Assembly (NCBI GenBank): GCA_016745055.1
Contig: JADGDF010000024.1
Coordinates: 1 to 36,683, forward strand
Length of the DNA: 36,683 bases
Source: Thiotrichaceae bacterium
Lineage (GTDB): Bacteria > Pseudomonadota > Gammaproteobacteria > Beggiatoales > Beggiatoaceae
Direction: 5' to 3'
A program made the translations under genes and the position numbers. Under the pieces are notes generated by a model that saw only the letters and a list, made by a program, of their open reading frames with translations, had not been told where the DNA came from and did no database searches. How positions within the stretch are numbered: position 1 is the first letter of the stretch; every line of letters begins with the position of its first letter. Shown one piece after another: positions 16,963 to 24,716 of the stretch.

Positions 16963-18399
16963 ATGCCTATACAAGAAATTCACAAGCATCATCTTCAAGA
17001 AATTTTCCACCAAATTATGACGTTACTTGAAAAACAAGAAATTGTGAATGCTTTAGTTCGTAGACAAGATATGCCACGGCAAAATTTGGTGGAGTCTTTG
17101 GTGGCTAGGCAACATCTCGTCGAGCTAGAGCAAAAACTTAAACAATTACATCCTGCTGATATTGCTTATATTTTAGAAAATTTACCTTTACTCCAAAGAA
17201 CAATGGTCTGGGATTTAGTGGAAGTCGAACGCTATGGCGCTGTGTTGTTGGAAGTATCAGATGCAGTTAGGGAAACATTAATTGAAGATTTAGAACGTGA
17301 TGAATTGATTGACGCTGCAGAGCATATGGATTCGGATGAAATCGCTGATTTGGTGCCAGATTTACCTAAAGATATGGTATTAGATTTACTCACTTCTTTA
17401 AATAATGAAGACCGTGCTCAGGTCCAAGAGGTATTAGCTTTTCCTGAAGGGACAGTCGGTGCACTGATGGATTTTGATATTGTCACGGTAAGAGAAGATA
17501 TTAAATTGGAAGTTGTATTACGTTATTTAAGACTGCGGGGTGAATTACCCGAGCAAACAGATCAGCTATTTGTGGTTGATCGCACTGGCACTTTACAAGG
17601 TTTACTCCCTCTAAAAGATATCCTGATCCATGATCCTGAAGTAGAAGTTAATGATGTCATGATAGTTGAACCTATCTTTTTTCACACAGATGAAGATGCG
17701 CGTGATGTTGCCCAAGCTTTTGAAAGATATGATTTGATTTCTGCACCTGTGGTGAATATTCATCATCGTTTAGTGGGTTGTATTGGCATTGATATGGTGA
17801 TGGATTTTGTGAGTGAAATCAATCAAAAAGAGCGACTAGGTCAAGCAGGTTTGCACGAAGAGGAAGATTTATTTGCCCCTATTTGGAAAAGTGCGCAAAA
17901 CCGTTGGTTATGGTTGGCATTGAATCTAGTCACTGCCTTTATTGCCTCACGGGTGATTGGTTTGTTTGAAGAAACCATTTCTATGTTAGTAGCATTGGCT
18001 TCTTTAATGCCAATCGTCGCCAGTATTGGCGGCAATACAGGTAATCAAACAGCCGCTTTAATTGTTCGTGGTTTAGCATTGAAACAAATAAATACCACCA
18101 ATTTTTTACACTTATTATATAAAGAAGTTGGTATTAGTTTATTGAATGGATTGTTGTTAGGTGGTGTAGTTGGACTTTTTGCTTACCTACTTTATCAGCA
18201 GCAAGCACTTGCATTAGTGATGACTGCTGCCATGATGTTGAATTTATTACTAGCAGCATTGGCTGGTATTTTCATTCCTATGGGATTACATAAATTAGGA
18301 AGAGACCCTATCATGGGAAGTAGTGTCCTACTCACATTTTTAACGGACAGTATGGGGTTTTTTATTTTTCTAGGACTAGCCAGTATATTTTTGCGTTAA
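16963..18399 (+). CDS. mgtE: MgtE-type magnesium transporter
   Basis: The 478-residue product has the standard MgtE order. The N-terminal superhelical domain spans about 30-150 (LHPADIAYILENLPLLQR, DELIDAAEHMDSDEIADLVP). Two CBS motifs lie at about 165-285 (FPEGTVGALMDFDIVTVRED, VVDRTGTLQGLLPLKD, HHRLVGCIGIDMVMDFV). The five-helix channel domain starts with NRWLWLALNLVTAF and includes LASLMPIVASIGGNTGNQTA, the pore segment, and GRDPIMGSSVLLTFLTDSMG. It carries Mg2+ into the cell, gated by Mg2+ bound to the cytoplasmic domains. It appears monocistronic, with a hairpin terminator 20 bases after the stop. Confidence 0.96.
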   Translation: MPIQEIHKHHLQEIFHQIMTLLEKQEIVNALVRRQDMPRQNLVESLVARQHLVELEQKLKQLHPADIAYILENLPLLQRTMVWDLVEVERYGAVLLEVSDAVRETLIEDLERDELIDAAEHMDSDEIADLVPDLPKDMVLDLLTSLNNEDRAQVQEVLAFPEGTVGALMDFDIVTVREDIKLEVVLRYLRLRGELPEQTDQLFVVDRTGTLQGLLPLKDILIHDPEVEVNDVMIVEPIFFHTDEDARDVAQAFERYDLISAPVVNIHHRLVGCIGIDMVMDFVSEINQKERLGQAGLHEEEDLFAPIWKSAQNRWLWLALNLVTAFIASRVIGLFEETISMLVALASLMPIVASIGGNTGNQTAALIVRGLALKQINTTNFLHLLYKEVGISLLNGLLLGGVVGLFAYLLYQQQALALVMTAAMMLNLLLAALAGIFIPMGLHKLGRDPIMGSSVLLTFLTDSMGFFIFLGLASIFLR

Positions 18400-18419
18400 G
18401 TTTGACAAACATGTTTATT

Positions 18420-18441
18420 TTCCCGCAGTTGCGGGAATTTT
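18420..18441 (+). terminator. Rho-independent terminator after mgtE
   Basis: TTCCCGC and GCGGGAA form a perfect 7-bp stem around the loop AGTT, followed by TTTTG. It is 20 bases downstream of the mgtE stop and could also serve the converging DUF697 gene. Confidence 0.7.
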
Positions 18442-18482
18442 GTGGATTATATTCCCATAAGGCTGAATGACTTGCGCACAGA

Positions 18483-19055
18483 TTATTTCACCTGGTCAGA
18501 AGTAAATTGTTTGCCTTCTTCATACAACTTTTCAAAATGTGTGCGGACTTTTTCAGGATCAAAATCTAAAAATGTGCCACCTGATTCAAAATGTTCAATA
18601 AATACTTTGCCAATGGCATAAGTTGACGCACCACCAAAAGCCACCATGCTAATGGTGCCTGATAAATAGCCAATAGCAGGAACGAGTTTAGTCAAACTAA
18701 TCGCTACGGGGATGGCGGCTGCGACAGAAATGGAACCGCCTAATAGTGAGGCAATCAGCGAACGAACTAATTCTTTGGAAAAAGGCACATCATACAGTTC
18801 GGAAATACTATGCACCATTTTGAGTTGAGCTGCAGTGATTCCTGCTGCATCCACTAAAGGAATAGGAACCAAGCTAACTGCCATTGCACCTAAGGTGTAT
18901 TTTTTAACAGTTTCATGCCCTTGTTTTATTTTTAAAATACGTTCATTGATAAGCGAATCCATCGTTTTTTCTTCATGGGAAGTGGCTGGTTTTTCCGTTG
19001 AAGCTGCCTGCTCTTCTGTTACTTCGTCACCAACTTCATTGTCTGTGTCTGGCAT
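18483..19055 (-). CDS. DUF697-family membrane protein
   Basis: This 190-residue protein has an acidic N-terminus (about 1-35), then the DUF697 pattern: ILKIKQGHETVKKYTLGAMA, SLVPIPLVDAAGITAAQLKM, ISELYDVPFSKELVRSLIAS, a Gly/Ala-rich membrane region, and FGGASTYAIGKVFIEHFESG near the end. DUF697 occurs alone or behind GTPase domains (YcjF type). Here no GTPase is attached or adjacent. It lies 18 bases downstream of the DnaJ-related gene on the same strand, so the two are probably cotranscribed. Its function is not established. Confidence 0.85.
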   Translation of the reverse strand: MPDTDNEVGDEVTEEQAASTEKPATSHEEKTMDSLINERILKIKQGHETVKKYTLGAMAVSLVPIPLVDAAGITAAQLKMVHSISELYDVPFSKELVRSLIASLLGGSISVAAAIPVAISLTKLVPAIGYLSGTISMVAFGGASTYAIGKVFIEHFESGGTFLDFDPEKVRTHFEKLYEEGKQFTSDQVK

Positions 19056-19073
19056 CGTTATATTCCTTCGAGT

Positions 19074-19646
19074 TTACAAATAATATTCGTTTAAAGTGGT
19101 CATTGCAGCATTGATTTCCTGCAAACGGGTCTTATTTCCACCACGATCAGGATGATGTTGCATCACCAAATAGCGATAATGACGTTTAATTTTAGGATAG
19201 TCAATAGGCTCTTTGAGTCCAAGCGTTTCTAAGGCCATTTTTTTCTTAGTATGCGCATAAAATTTCCCCCAGAATTTTCCCAGTAGTTCTTTGACATCTT
19301 CTGCAGTTGTACTTTCTAAGTTGTTTAAATCCAGGAAATATGCTCGGACAGGATCGTAGAGAACAATATCTTTCTGGCCAGGCTGATAGGCATGTAACTT
19401 AATTTGTAAAGCGCTAATATCCAGGTGAGCTTGTTGAGTTTGCCATAGTTGATCACGCAAGCAATAAAGCCCATGAAACAAGCGAAAATTCATTTGAAAT
19501 AAGGCAAGGGGTTCAGTTAAAGAAATTTTTGGAAAACCTGGGTAGTTCTTATTTTGTAAAGCTTTAATTAAGGTATAAACATCGGTGCCTACTGGATTTT
19601 GCGTGAGTAAATCAAACAGACAAGTTTCTAATGTTTGGATAGGCAT
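19074..19646 (-). CDS. DnaJ-related protein with C-terminal J domain
   Basis: The likely start is the ATG at 19646 (MPIQTLETCLFDLL); an extra 18 residues upstream to 19700 lack family likeness. Of about 190 residues, the first 120 match the DNAJ-related N-terminal region (PVGTDVYTLIKALQ, FQMNFRLFHGLYCLRDQL, DPVRAYFLDLNNL). The last 45 residues form a short J domain with the essential HPD motif (LVMQHHPDRGGNKTRLQEIN). It may recruit DnaK to particular substrates. There is no Gly/Phe or zinc region as in DnaJ itself. It is transcribed with the DUF697 gene. Confidence 0.85.
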   Translation of the reverse strand: MPIQTLETCLFDLLTQNPVGTDVYTLIKALQNKNYPGFPKISLTEPLALFQMNFRLFHGLYCLRDQLWQTQQAHLDISALQIKLHAYQPGQKDIVLYDPVRAYFLDLNNLESTTAEDVKELLGKFWGKFYAHTKKKMALETLGLKEPIDYPKIKRHYRYLVMQHHPDRGGNKTRLQEINAAMTTLNEYYL

Positions 19647-19750
19647 TGATTTTAGTGAAACTCTATATTCTAAAAAATATTTGCAACTTGTACGAAGCAC
19701 TCATACAATTGCTTTTCTACTGTATTCAAGATTAACCACAAAAAAATCAT

Positions 19751-20506
19751 ATGAAAATTAGCGCTTTTATTTTAGCAGGAAGTTGCTTACTTGCAGCAAT
19801 CTCAAACACATTTGCAAGTGAAAAACTACATTGGGGCTATACGGGAAATGTTTCTCCTGAAAACTGGGCAAAGCTTGATTCTGATTACGCTATGTGTGAT
19901 ATGGGCAAAAGTCAGTCTCCTGTTAATTTAACAGGATTTATTGAAGCTGAGTTATTGCCACTTACGTTTAATTACGCCAGTCATGCGACAGAAATTCTAA
20001 ATAATGGTCATACCATTAAAATTTCCTTTGCGCCAGGCAGTACAGTAACATTGGATAAAAAAACGTTTGAATTAAATCAATTTCATTTTCATACCCCCAG
20101 TGAAAATCAGATCAAAGGAAAAACATTCCCAATGGAAGCTCACTTTGTCCATTCTTTCACTGACAAAAGTGGACAAACACATTTTCTTGCCATTGCTGTG
20201 ATGTTTGAAGAAGGTAAGTCTAATAAGACGATTGCCAATTTATGGAAGCAAATGCCAAAGAAAGTACACGCTAAAATGATGTTGGAAACAGAAATTAATG
20301 GGGCAGACCTTTTACCAGAAAATCGTGACTACTATCGCTTAAGTGGCTCTTTTACTACTCCACCCTGTACTGAAGCCATACGTTGGATAATCATGAAACA
20401 ACCACTCAGCGCATCCAAGGAACAAATAAATACTTTTACCCAAGTGATGGGTGGTCCAAATAATCGTCCTGTCCAACCACTTAATGCACGGGTCATATTA
20501 AAATAA
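19751..20506 (+). CDS. Periplasmic alpha-type carbonic anhydrase
   Basis: The 251-residue protein begins with a signal peptide (MKISAFILAGSCLLAAISNT, cleaved after FA). The alpha-carbonic anhydrase domain follows: HWGYTG, CDMGKSQSPVNL, the zinc ligands His112 and His114 in NQFHFHTPSEN and His131 in MEAHFVHS, and SGSFTTPPCTEAIRWIIMKQ. Cys49 and the Cys of PPCTEA are placed to form the usual disulfide. It interconverts CO2 and bicarbonate in the periplasm, which could help inorganic carbon supply in an autotroph. It stands alone, divergent from the DnaJ-related gene. Confidence 0.96.
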   Translation: MKISAFILAGSCLLAAISNTFASEKLHWGYTGNVSPENWAKLDSDYAMCDMGKSQSPVNLTGFIEAELLPLTFNYASHATEILNNGHTIKISFAPGSTVTLDKKTFELNQFHFHTPSENQIKGKTFPMEAHFVHSFTDKSGQTHFLAIAVMFEEGKSNKTIANLWKQMPKKVHAKMMLETEINGADLLPENRDYYRLSGSFTTPPCTEAIRWIIMKQPLSASKEQINTFTQVMGGPNNRPVQPLNARVILK

Positions 20507-20510
20507 TTTT

Positions 20511-20527
20511 TTACTGAAAATCAGTAA
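20511..20527 (+). terminator. Possible hairpin terminator after the carbonic anhydrase gene
   Basis: TTACTGA-AAA-TCAGTAA is a perfect 7-bp stem four bases after the stop, preceded by an A/T-rich run (AATAATTTTTT). The downstream U-tract is weak, so termination is only likely. Confidence 0.45.
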
Positions 20528-20565
20528 GTTATTATGTGCTTAAAAGATTTTAGTCCAGATTTAGT

Positions 20566-20612
20566 GGAGTGCAAAACTTGTTTTGCAAGATAAATTTTGC
20601 ACTCCTCAAAAA
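20566..20612. repeat. Palindromic intergenic repeat, copy 2
   Basis: GTGCAAAACTTGTTTTGCAA and GCAAGATAAATTTTGCACTC are overlapping near-palindromes very close to the block at 912-960, where the order is the same. It sits between two converging genes. Confidence 0.65.
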
Positions 20613-20648
20613 CTTGACACCCTTTATCATAAACATACCTATTCAGCT

Positions 20649-21263
20649 TTATTTACCTGCTTCAGCAAACAATAGAGCAGTGATCATCTGATAAATATCG
20701 TCTTCTAATTGATTAATTAAGCCTTCAAATGAATAATCAACTCGAATGCGATTATCACTACTTCTGACTATCATCCCCCCCGTGATTGTTTGCGCAGATT
20801 TTGTCAGCGAACAGGATTTTGAAGTTTGTTGGATCATTTTATCCCAACCCGTTAATAGCAATTCATAATCCGTGTCATTGACTTCAATAATCAGTGAATC
20901 TTTTTCAATGGCTTGGACAGCTTGGTTAAAATACTGTTGCAATAATGCTAGATAATTTTCAGATTGTTTTACTTCAAGCAAACGGATTTTCAGGTTTGAC
21001 ATGACAGATTGAATCAACGACCAACGTAGTTGATCTAATTGGGCATGTAACTTAATTTCACTTGCTTGTACCTGACGACGATAAGCTTGTTCTGCATTAA
21101 TTTTAGCCGTTTCCGTTTCACGCTCTTCTTTAAAACGAATCTGTTTATTCGCGTCTGCCAATATTTTTTCACGCTGCTGGTGTGCAGTATGAAGCTGCGT
21201 ATCGACTAAATGACGTGCTCGACTTAAAATAGCGTTTTCTAATGCCGCTAACTGAGTATTCAT
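20649..21263 (-). CDS. V-type ATPase subunit E-like protein
   Basis: The 204 residues have a long charged alpha-helical N-terminal half (AILSRARHLVDTQLHTAHQQ, REKILADANKQIRFKEERET) and a compact C-terminal half (NDTDYELLLTGWDKM, TITGGMIVRSSDNRIRVDYS, FEGLINQLEDDI). This is the plan of V/A-type ATPase peripheral-stalk subunit E, including the usual GG.....D..I.ID.SF..... pattern. It should link the catalytic head to the membrane part. Its start overlaps the stop of the F-like gene by four bases (ATGA), giving tight translational coupling. It is the last gene of the K-F-E operon; no C, A, B or D gene follows. Confidence 0.82.
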   Translation of the reverse strand: MNTQLAALENAILSRARHLVDTQLHTAHQQREKILADANKQIRFKEERETETAKINAEQAYRRQVQASEIKLHAQLDQLRWSLIQSVMSNLKIRLLEVKQSENYLALLQQYFNQAVQAIEKDSLIIEVNDTDYELLLTGWDKMIQQTSKSCSLTKSAQTITGGMIVRSSDNRIRVDYSFEGLINQLEDDIYQMITALLFAEAGK

Positions 21264-21580
21264 AAAGATTTATCCAGTGCAGAAGCGCCTAGCACCCGAA
21301 CAATCAAATCCTCAACCAATGGACGATAAGTTTCTGGCGCATTCAGTGGTGGAATTTCAGTCATAATAATACTTGCAGATTCTTGACGAACTTTGGCAAC
21401 AAGGTGGCTTGGTTGTTCGGATAAACCCGTTTCCAAAAAGACTAAGGCTTTGGCTTTAGTTTTGAGTAAGTCAGCCAAAACCGTTTCTACTGTCTCCAAG
21501 TTTGCTTCAGGAAATGTCTCAAAGCCTAATAAGGAAAAACCATCTGCAAGTGCTTGACTACCCAAGAAAATCAATCTCAT
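21260..21580 (-). CDS. V-type ATPase subunit F-like protein
   Basis: This small 106-residue protein starts MRLIFLGSQALADGFSLLGF and continues with ALVFLETGLSEQP, SIIMTEIPPL and LVEDLIVRVLGASAL. This matches the alternating beta/alpha fold of subunit F of V/A-type ATPases (conserved G-x-x-x-x-x-GFxLxGF start and E-x-P core). Subunit F belongs to the central rotor stalk. It is sandwiched between K and E with ATGA overlaps on both sides. The call depends on the motif pattern together with the neighbours. Confidence 0.78.
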   Translation of the reverse strand: MRLIFLGSQALADGFSLLGFETFPEANLETVETVLADLLKTKAKALVFLETGLSEQPSHLVAKVRQESASIIMTEIPPLNAPETYRPLVEDLIVRVLGASALDKSL

Positions 21581-22026
21581 CCTAACTGGCCTAACATCAA
21601 AATAGTGACCACTAATCCATAAATTGCAATACCTTCTGCCAAACCTAAATAAACTAAAGTTCGACCAAAAACTTCTGGTTTTTCAGCAATCACAGCCAAA
21701 GAAGCTGCGCCAACTGGGCCAACGGCAATCCCTGCGGCAATTGTGGCCAATCCTGTGGGTAAACCTGCTCCAATAATTGCTAACCCTTTACCAATTGAAA
21801 TTTCCTTCACTACTTGGGCGGTTGTAGGTTCAGCCATAACTTCTTGAATACCCAGTAACAGTAAACCGACTTGAGCACCCACGAAGGTCAGTAAATTAAT
21901 CCCAATAATCCCTTTTAAGCGCTTAACGCCATTCGCCTGCTGTGGCAAAGGATAAATTTCATAGTAAATACCGACAGCAATCATACCAAATAGACTCATT
22001 GTCATGAGCGCCAATAACCAATACAT
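21577..22026 (-). CDS. V-type ATPase membrane subunit K (c-ring)
   Basis: The 149-residue protein has four hydrophobic helices in two hairpins. The second hairpin (GKGLAIIGAGLPTGLATIAA, then YLGLAEGIAIYGLVVTILML) is a canonical c-ring unit, with the ion-binding carboxylate at Glu131. The first hairpin (WLLALMTMSLFGMIAVGIYY and INLLTFVGAQVGLLLLGI) has no equivalent carboxylate, as in duplicated K subunits. It forms the rotor ring that carries H+ or Na+ through the membrane. It is first in the K-F-E operon. Subunit I, which usually precedes it, is absent. Confidence 0.88.
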   Translation of the reverse strand: MYWLLALMTMSLFGMIAVGIYYEIYPLPQQANGVKRLKGIIGINLLTFVGAQVGLLLLGIQEVMAEPTTAQVVKEISIGKGLAIIGAGLPTGLATIAAGIAVGPVGAASLAVIAEKPEVFGRTLVYLGLAEGIAIYGLVVTILMLGQLG

Positions 22027-22335
22027 GATAACTCCTGTTTACAATTTTGAATGCAATCGTAAGAATTAAGAAATGTGGGAAAAGTTTAGCATGTCGTGGT
22101 TTTAAATGGAATTGTCACTATTGACTTGAGCTGTGTCAGCATTTTAATCTTGTTGAAAAGTGTTAATTCAAGCTGGAGCTTCACTTTTCTCGCTCCCAAA
22201 TTCTAGTTTCACTGCCATTAAGTTAAGGATTTTTTCAGTTTGGAATGCAAGATTTATCTTGCGTGTGCAAACTAAAGTTTGCACGCCCACGAGTTTAACT
22301 TAATGGCAGTGAAATTATGGAAGTTGTTTATAAAA
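22027..22335. other. Gene-free region between the partition-like operon and the V-ATPase genes
   Basis: Apart from the nested inverted-repeat element at 22207-22314 and the CTCGCTCCCAAATTCTAG module just before it (related to the block near 970), nothing coding is visible. Any promoter for the K-F-E genes should lie near 22030-22100, but no clear boxes were recognised. Confidence 0.55.
22207..22314. repeat. Nested inverted-repeat (MITE-like) element
   Basis: The arms TTTCACTGCCATTAAGTTAA (22207-22226) and its exact reverse complement (22295-22314) are perfect over 20 bp. Between them lie two further palindromes: GCAAGATTTATCTTGC (22247-22262) and GTGCAAACTAAAGTTTGCAC (22265-22284). The inner palindromes belong to the same family as those near 938 and 20580. 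No transposase is encoded, so it would be a non-autonomous element or a structured RNA/DNA hairpin. Confidence 0.8.
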
Positions 22336-22872
22336 TTAAACTTTGCTTTGTTGAAAAGCTCTAATCCAGTTTAAAGGACGTTTAGGGCCAAATTTTTTCT
22401 GGAAATCTTCCAGTGATTTATAAGGGCGCCCGTCTGCAATTTGTTGAGCAATTTTAGGGCCAATGCCATTGACAGACGTTAGTTTAGAACTGCTTTTATT
22501 GATAAAACTTAAGAAATCTGTTGCATTTTTAGGTGTAATCACAGCTTCGTTTAACTTTGACAACATTTGGTTCTGTTCAACCCATTGAATGGCTTCCACC
22601 TGAGTTGTGGCCACTAAAAACACCCATATTTCCCATAACCCTGCTATTTTTGCGGCTTCATAAATGGGTAAACCTGTTAACAACACAAATTCATCTTTGT
22701 TGTCTGTTAAACACGCAATAGGCAGAACAGAGTTTAAACCCTGTTCTTTTAGTGTTTTGGCAATTTTATTCAGCGTTGTTTTTGATGTACCTGAATTAAC
22801 ATCAATTTTTCTTATCTGGTTTAGGTGTAAGGTGTAAGGCTTAGTTTCTACGCTAACCATTTGTTTAGCCAT
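22336..22872 (-). CDS. ParB-fold protein with C-terminal helix-hairpin-helix domain
   Basis: Of 178 residues, about 12-100 resemble the ParB/Srx N-terminal fold (LHLNQIRKIDVN, LNKIAKTLKEQGLNSVLPIA, FVLLTGLPIYEAAKIAGLWE). However, the arginine-rich GERRYRA motif that binds CTP in true ParB is replaced by TGLPIYEAAK at 66-75. Residues about 130-175 form a ComEA-type helix-hairpin-helix (LTSVNGIGPKIAQQIADGRP, YKSLEDFQKKFG), a non-specific DNA-binding module. The classical ParB HTH is missing. An AAGGAGAAG ribosome site precedes the start, 14 bases after the ParA-like gene, so the pair is an operon. It probably is the DNA-binding partner of that ATPase; the exact role is unknown. Confidence 0.75.
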   Translation of the reverse strand: MAKQMVSVETKPYTLHLNQIRKIDVNSGTSKTTLNKIAKTLKEQGLNSVLPIACLTDNKDEFVLLTGLPIYEAAKIAGLWEIWVFLVATTQVEAIQWVEQNQMLSKLNEAVITPKNATDFLSFINKSSSKLTSVNGIGPKIAQQIADGRPYKSLEDFQKKFGPKRPLNWIRAFQQSKV

Positions 22873-22886
22873 GTGACTTCTCCTTC

Positions 22887-24209
22887 TTACTTAGTTTCTA
22901 GGGAATTGATTTTTTCTACGACATTGTGGGTTAAATTGGCCATTTGTTTTGCTACGCTCCCCGCGGCTGGTTTGTTTTCAGCAAGTAAAGAGAGTGGTAT
23001 ACGTTGATGGGAAGCTTCTCTTATATCTGTCGCCCGCTTTAACTCGGGAAGAATAGGAATTTTGTCAAAAGTTTTTTTCACCAGTTTCAAAACAGTTTTG
23101 TTAATTTTAGTATTGTCCGTCATCATGGGGACAATGCCCAAAATTACTGCCCTAGCATCTTCCGTGTCTTCTCGAACTTCTCTTGTTTGTTTTATAGGAT
23201 TTCTTATTCCATAAACAGACAAATATTCCATTTGGGAAGGGATAACTATATATTGAGCAGCATATATTCCATTCCAGGTAATGCGATTATAAGTAGGTGG
23301 TGTATCAATTAGGCAATAATCATATTTACCCGCTAATTTTTGCAGCCCTTTATTAAGTCGATTGTCTGCAAATGGTTTTCTCTCCAGCTCATGAGGTTGT
23401 GTTTTGTAACTTCCAGGCAACACATCAATGAAACCATCATTAGTTCTATTTAGATGACTATTAAATGAGCTAGGATAAATGTAGCTACGATAGTCAAAGT
23501 CATCTAATACACATTCTAGCAAGAATTCTATTAGTTCTTGCCGGTCTTCAAAAGAATCTAAAATTTCTTCAACTTTTTTCAAGCTAGAAGCAGCATCAAT
23601 TTCGTCAGCTTTATTAACACCTAAAGATAAACTAGCATTCGCTTGATCATCTAAATCAACAACTAAAACACGATTTCCCTGTTTAGCAAGCTCATAAGCC
23701 ATATTAATTGTTAAAGTAGTTTTGCCAACACCTCCTTTTGAGGTATGGATTGCAATGGTACGCATTTTTAAAGTCTCCAAAAATTTTTTAAGAAAATTGG
23801 CGATAGGCTCAATGTGGTTTGGGTCCTCTATTTTTAAAGTTGCTTTCGGTTGTATTTGTCCATATTCATAAATTTCGATTGAAAATGGATCAATTAACAC
23901 ACCAAATTTAATGTTGGAACGGTAAAGATACTTTTCGACTAGTTGGAAACGCGCTGCATCACTAATACGTTGTTTGGCAGACTTGATTTCAATCAGAAAA
24001 TTAACATGCCGTGTGTGGTCTTCAATTAAAAAGTCCACTTTTTTCTCTGTAAAGCCGCTTCCATCAATTTTGGGCATTTTGATTCTAAATTCAGGATGCC
24101 AACAGCTCATACTACCCAATTTTTTTGGTATGCCTGCATGAATTAACATTTCTTGAACTAAGTGAACAGAAACATAGGCTTCATTGTCCCATTTTGGAGA
24201 TAAAGACAT
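22887..24209 (-). CDS. ParA-type ATPase fused to an N-terminal PD-(D/E)XK (HsdR-N-like) domain
   Basis: Residues 1-145 of 440 resemble the HsdR N-terminal nuclease fold found in type I restriction subunits and related proteins. KKVDFLIED (Asp59), then FLIEIKSAKQ (Glu74, Lys76), give the D...ExK signature, and an early Glu (Glu20) is in place. From Met149 a complete ParA/Soj ATPase follows: MRTIAIHTSKGGVGKTTLTI (deviant Walker A, Lys158 and Lys163), VLVVDLDDQANASLSLG, YDYCLIDTPPTYN, YIVIPSQMEYLSVYGI. ParA enzymes use ATP to position plasmids or chromosomes. The fusion suggests DNA end or DNA cargo recognition, or cleavage, tied to partition. The downstream gene is its likely partner. The internal Met149 could be a second start. 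Confidence 0.88.
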   Translation of the reverse strand: MSLSPKWDNEAYVSVHLVQEMLIHAGIPKKLGSMSCWHPEFRIKMPKIDGSGFTEKKVDFLIEDHTRHVNFLIEIKSAKQRISDAARFQLVEKYLYRSNIKFGVLIDPFSIEIYEYGQIQPKATLKIEDPNHIEPIANFLKKFLETLKMRTIAIHTSKGGVGKTTLTINMAYELAKQGNRVLVVDLDDQANASLSLGVNKADEIDAASSLKKVEEILDSFEDRQELIEFLLECVLDDFDYRSYIYPSSFNSHLNRTNDGFIDVLPGSYKTQPHELERKPFADNRLNKGLQKLAGKYDYCLIDTPPTYNRITWNGIYAAQYIVIPSQMEYLSVYGIRNPIKQTREVREDTEDARAVILGIVPMMTDNTKINKTVLKLVKKTFDKIPILPELKRATDIREASHQRIPLSLLAENKPAAGSVAKQMANLTHNVVEKINSLETK

Positions 24210-24518
24210 ATTTTTCCCTAAACGAATAAACTGTTAATTTTATAAATATTACTAAATAATCAAATAGTTACTAAATATTTCTCTCTATTAAAATAACTTT
24301 ATATTATAACGCACTTTTCTCTAAAGTAACCTAATTTTTGACATGTTACTTATCTTAACTTGGGAGAAAATTAAACCTTAAAATGAAACAATTAGACACA
24401 CATAAGGAAAACTCATGGCAAATTGAAGGCAAAATATGGCAAAAAAATGGAAATATTAATACAATATAAGGAAAGGGATGATTCTTTTGAATCAATAACT
24501 TACAATAAAGGAAAGATA
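24210..24518. promoter_or_regulatory. Divergent control region of the ParA-like operon and the toxin-antitoxin pair, with TTACT repeats
   Basis: This very A/T-rich region holds two direct repeats TTACTAAATA (24249-24258 and 24268-24277, 19 bases apart) and an inverted repeat AAGTAAC (24324-24330) / GTTACTT (24345-24351). GTTACT or ATTACT thus occurs several times, as expected for operator or partition-site boxes. A 28-codon frame at 24383 (MKQLDTHKENSWQIEG...) has no known likeness. No clear sigma-70 promoter was identified. Confidence 0.45.
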
Positions 24519-24716
24519 ATGAATTTACATGAACTTCACCCACAATATATAACTAATGCTAATGGTGAAAAAATTTCAGTGATTTTACCAATGCAAACGT
24601 TTGAAACGCTTTTGGAAGATATGCAAGACCTCGCGGTCATTGCTGAAAGGCGAAATGACGTTTCATCCCCTCATAGTGAATTAATGTTAGAGTTAAAACG
24701 AGATGGACTCATTTAA
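24519..24716 (+). CDS. RelB/Phd-type antitoxin
   Basis: The start at 24519 (MNLHELHPQYITNANGEK) follows AAAGGAAAG at a good distance; an upstream ATG at 24423 adds a segment with no antitoxin likeness. The 65 residues resemble short Phd/YefM-RelB antitoxins: an N-terminal DNA-binding half (YITNANGEKISVILPMQTFE) and a toxin-wrapping C-terminal half (LEDMQDLAVIAERRND). It should neutralise the toxin encoded next and repress the operon. Its end overlaps the toxin start by 14 bases, the usual coupling in such pairs. Confidence 0.8.
   Translation: MNLHELHPQYITNANGEKISVILPMQTFETLLEDMQDLAVIAERRNDVSSPHSELMLELKRDGLI

Noticed and set aside
24249..24277. CRISPR-like or iteron array
   Set aside because: Only two copies of a 10-base unit are present with no regular spacers; they are listed only as possible operator or partition boxes.
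24423..24518. N-terminal extension of the antitoxin from the ATG at 24423
   Set aside because: The added 32 residues do not look like an antitoxin, and AAAGGAAAG marks the start at 24519.
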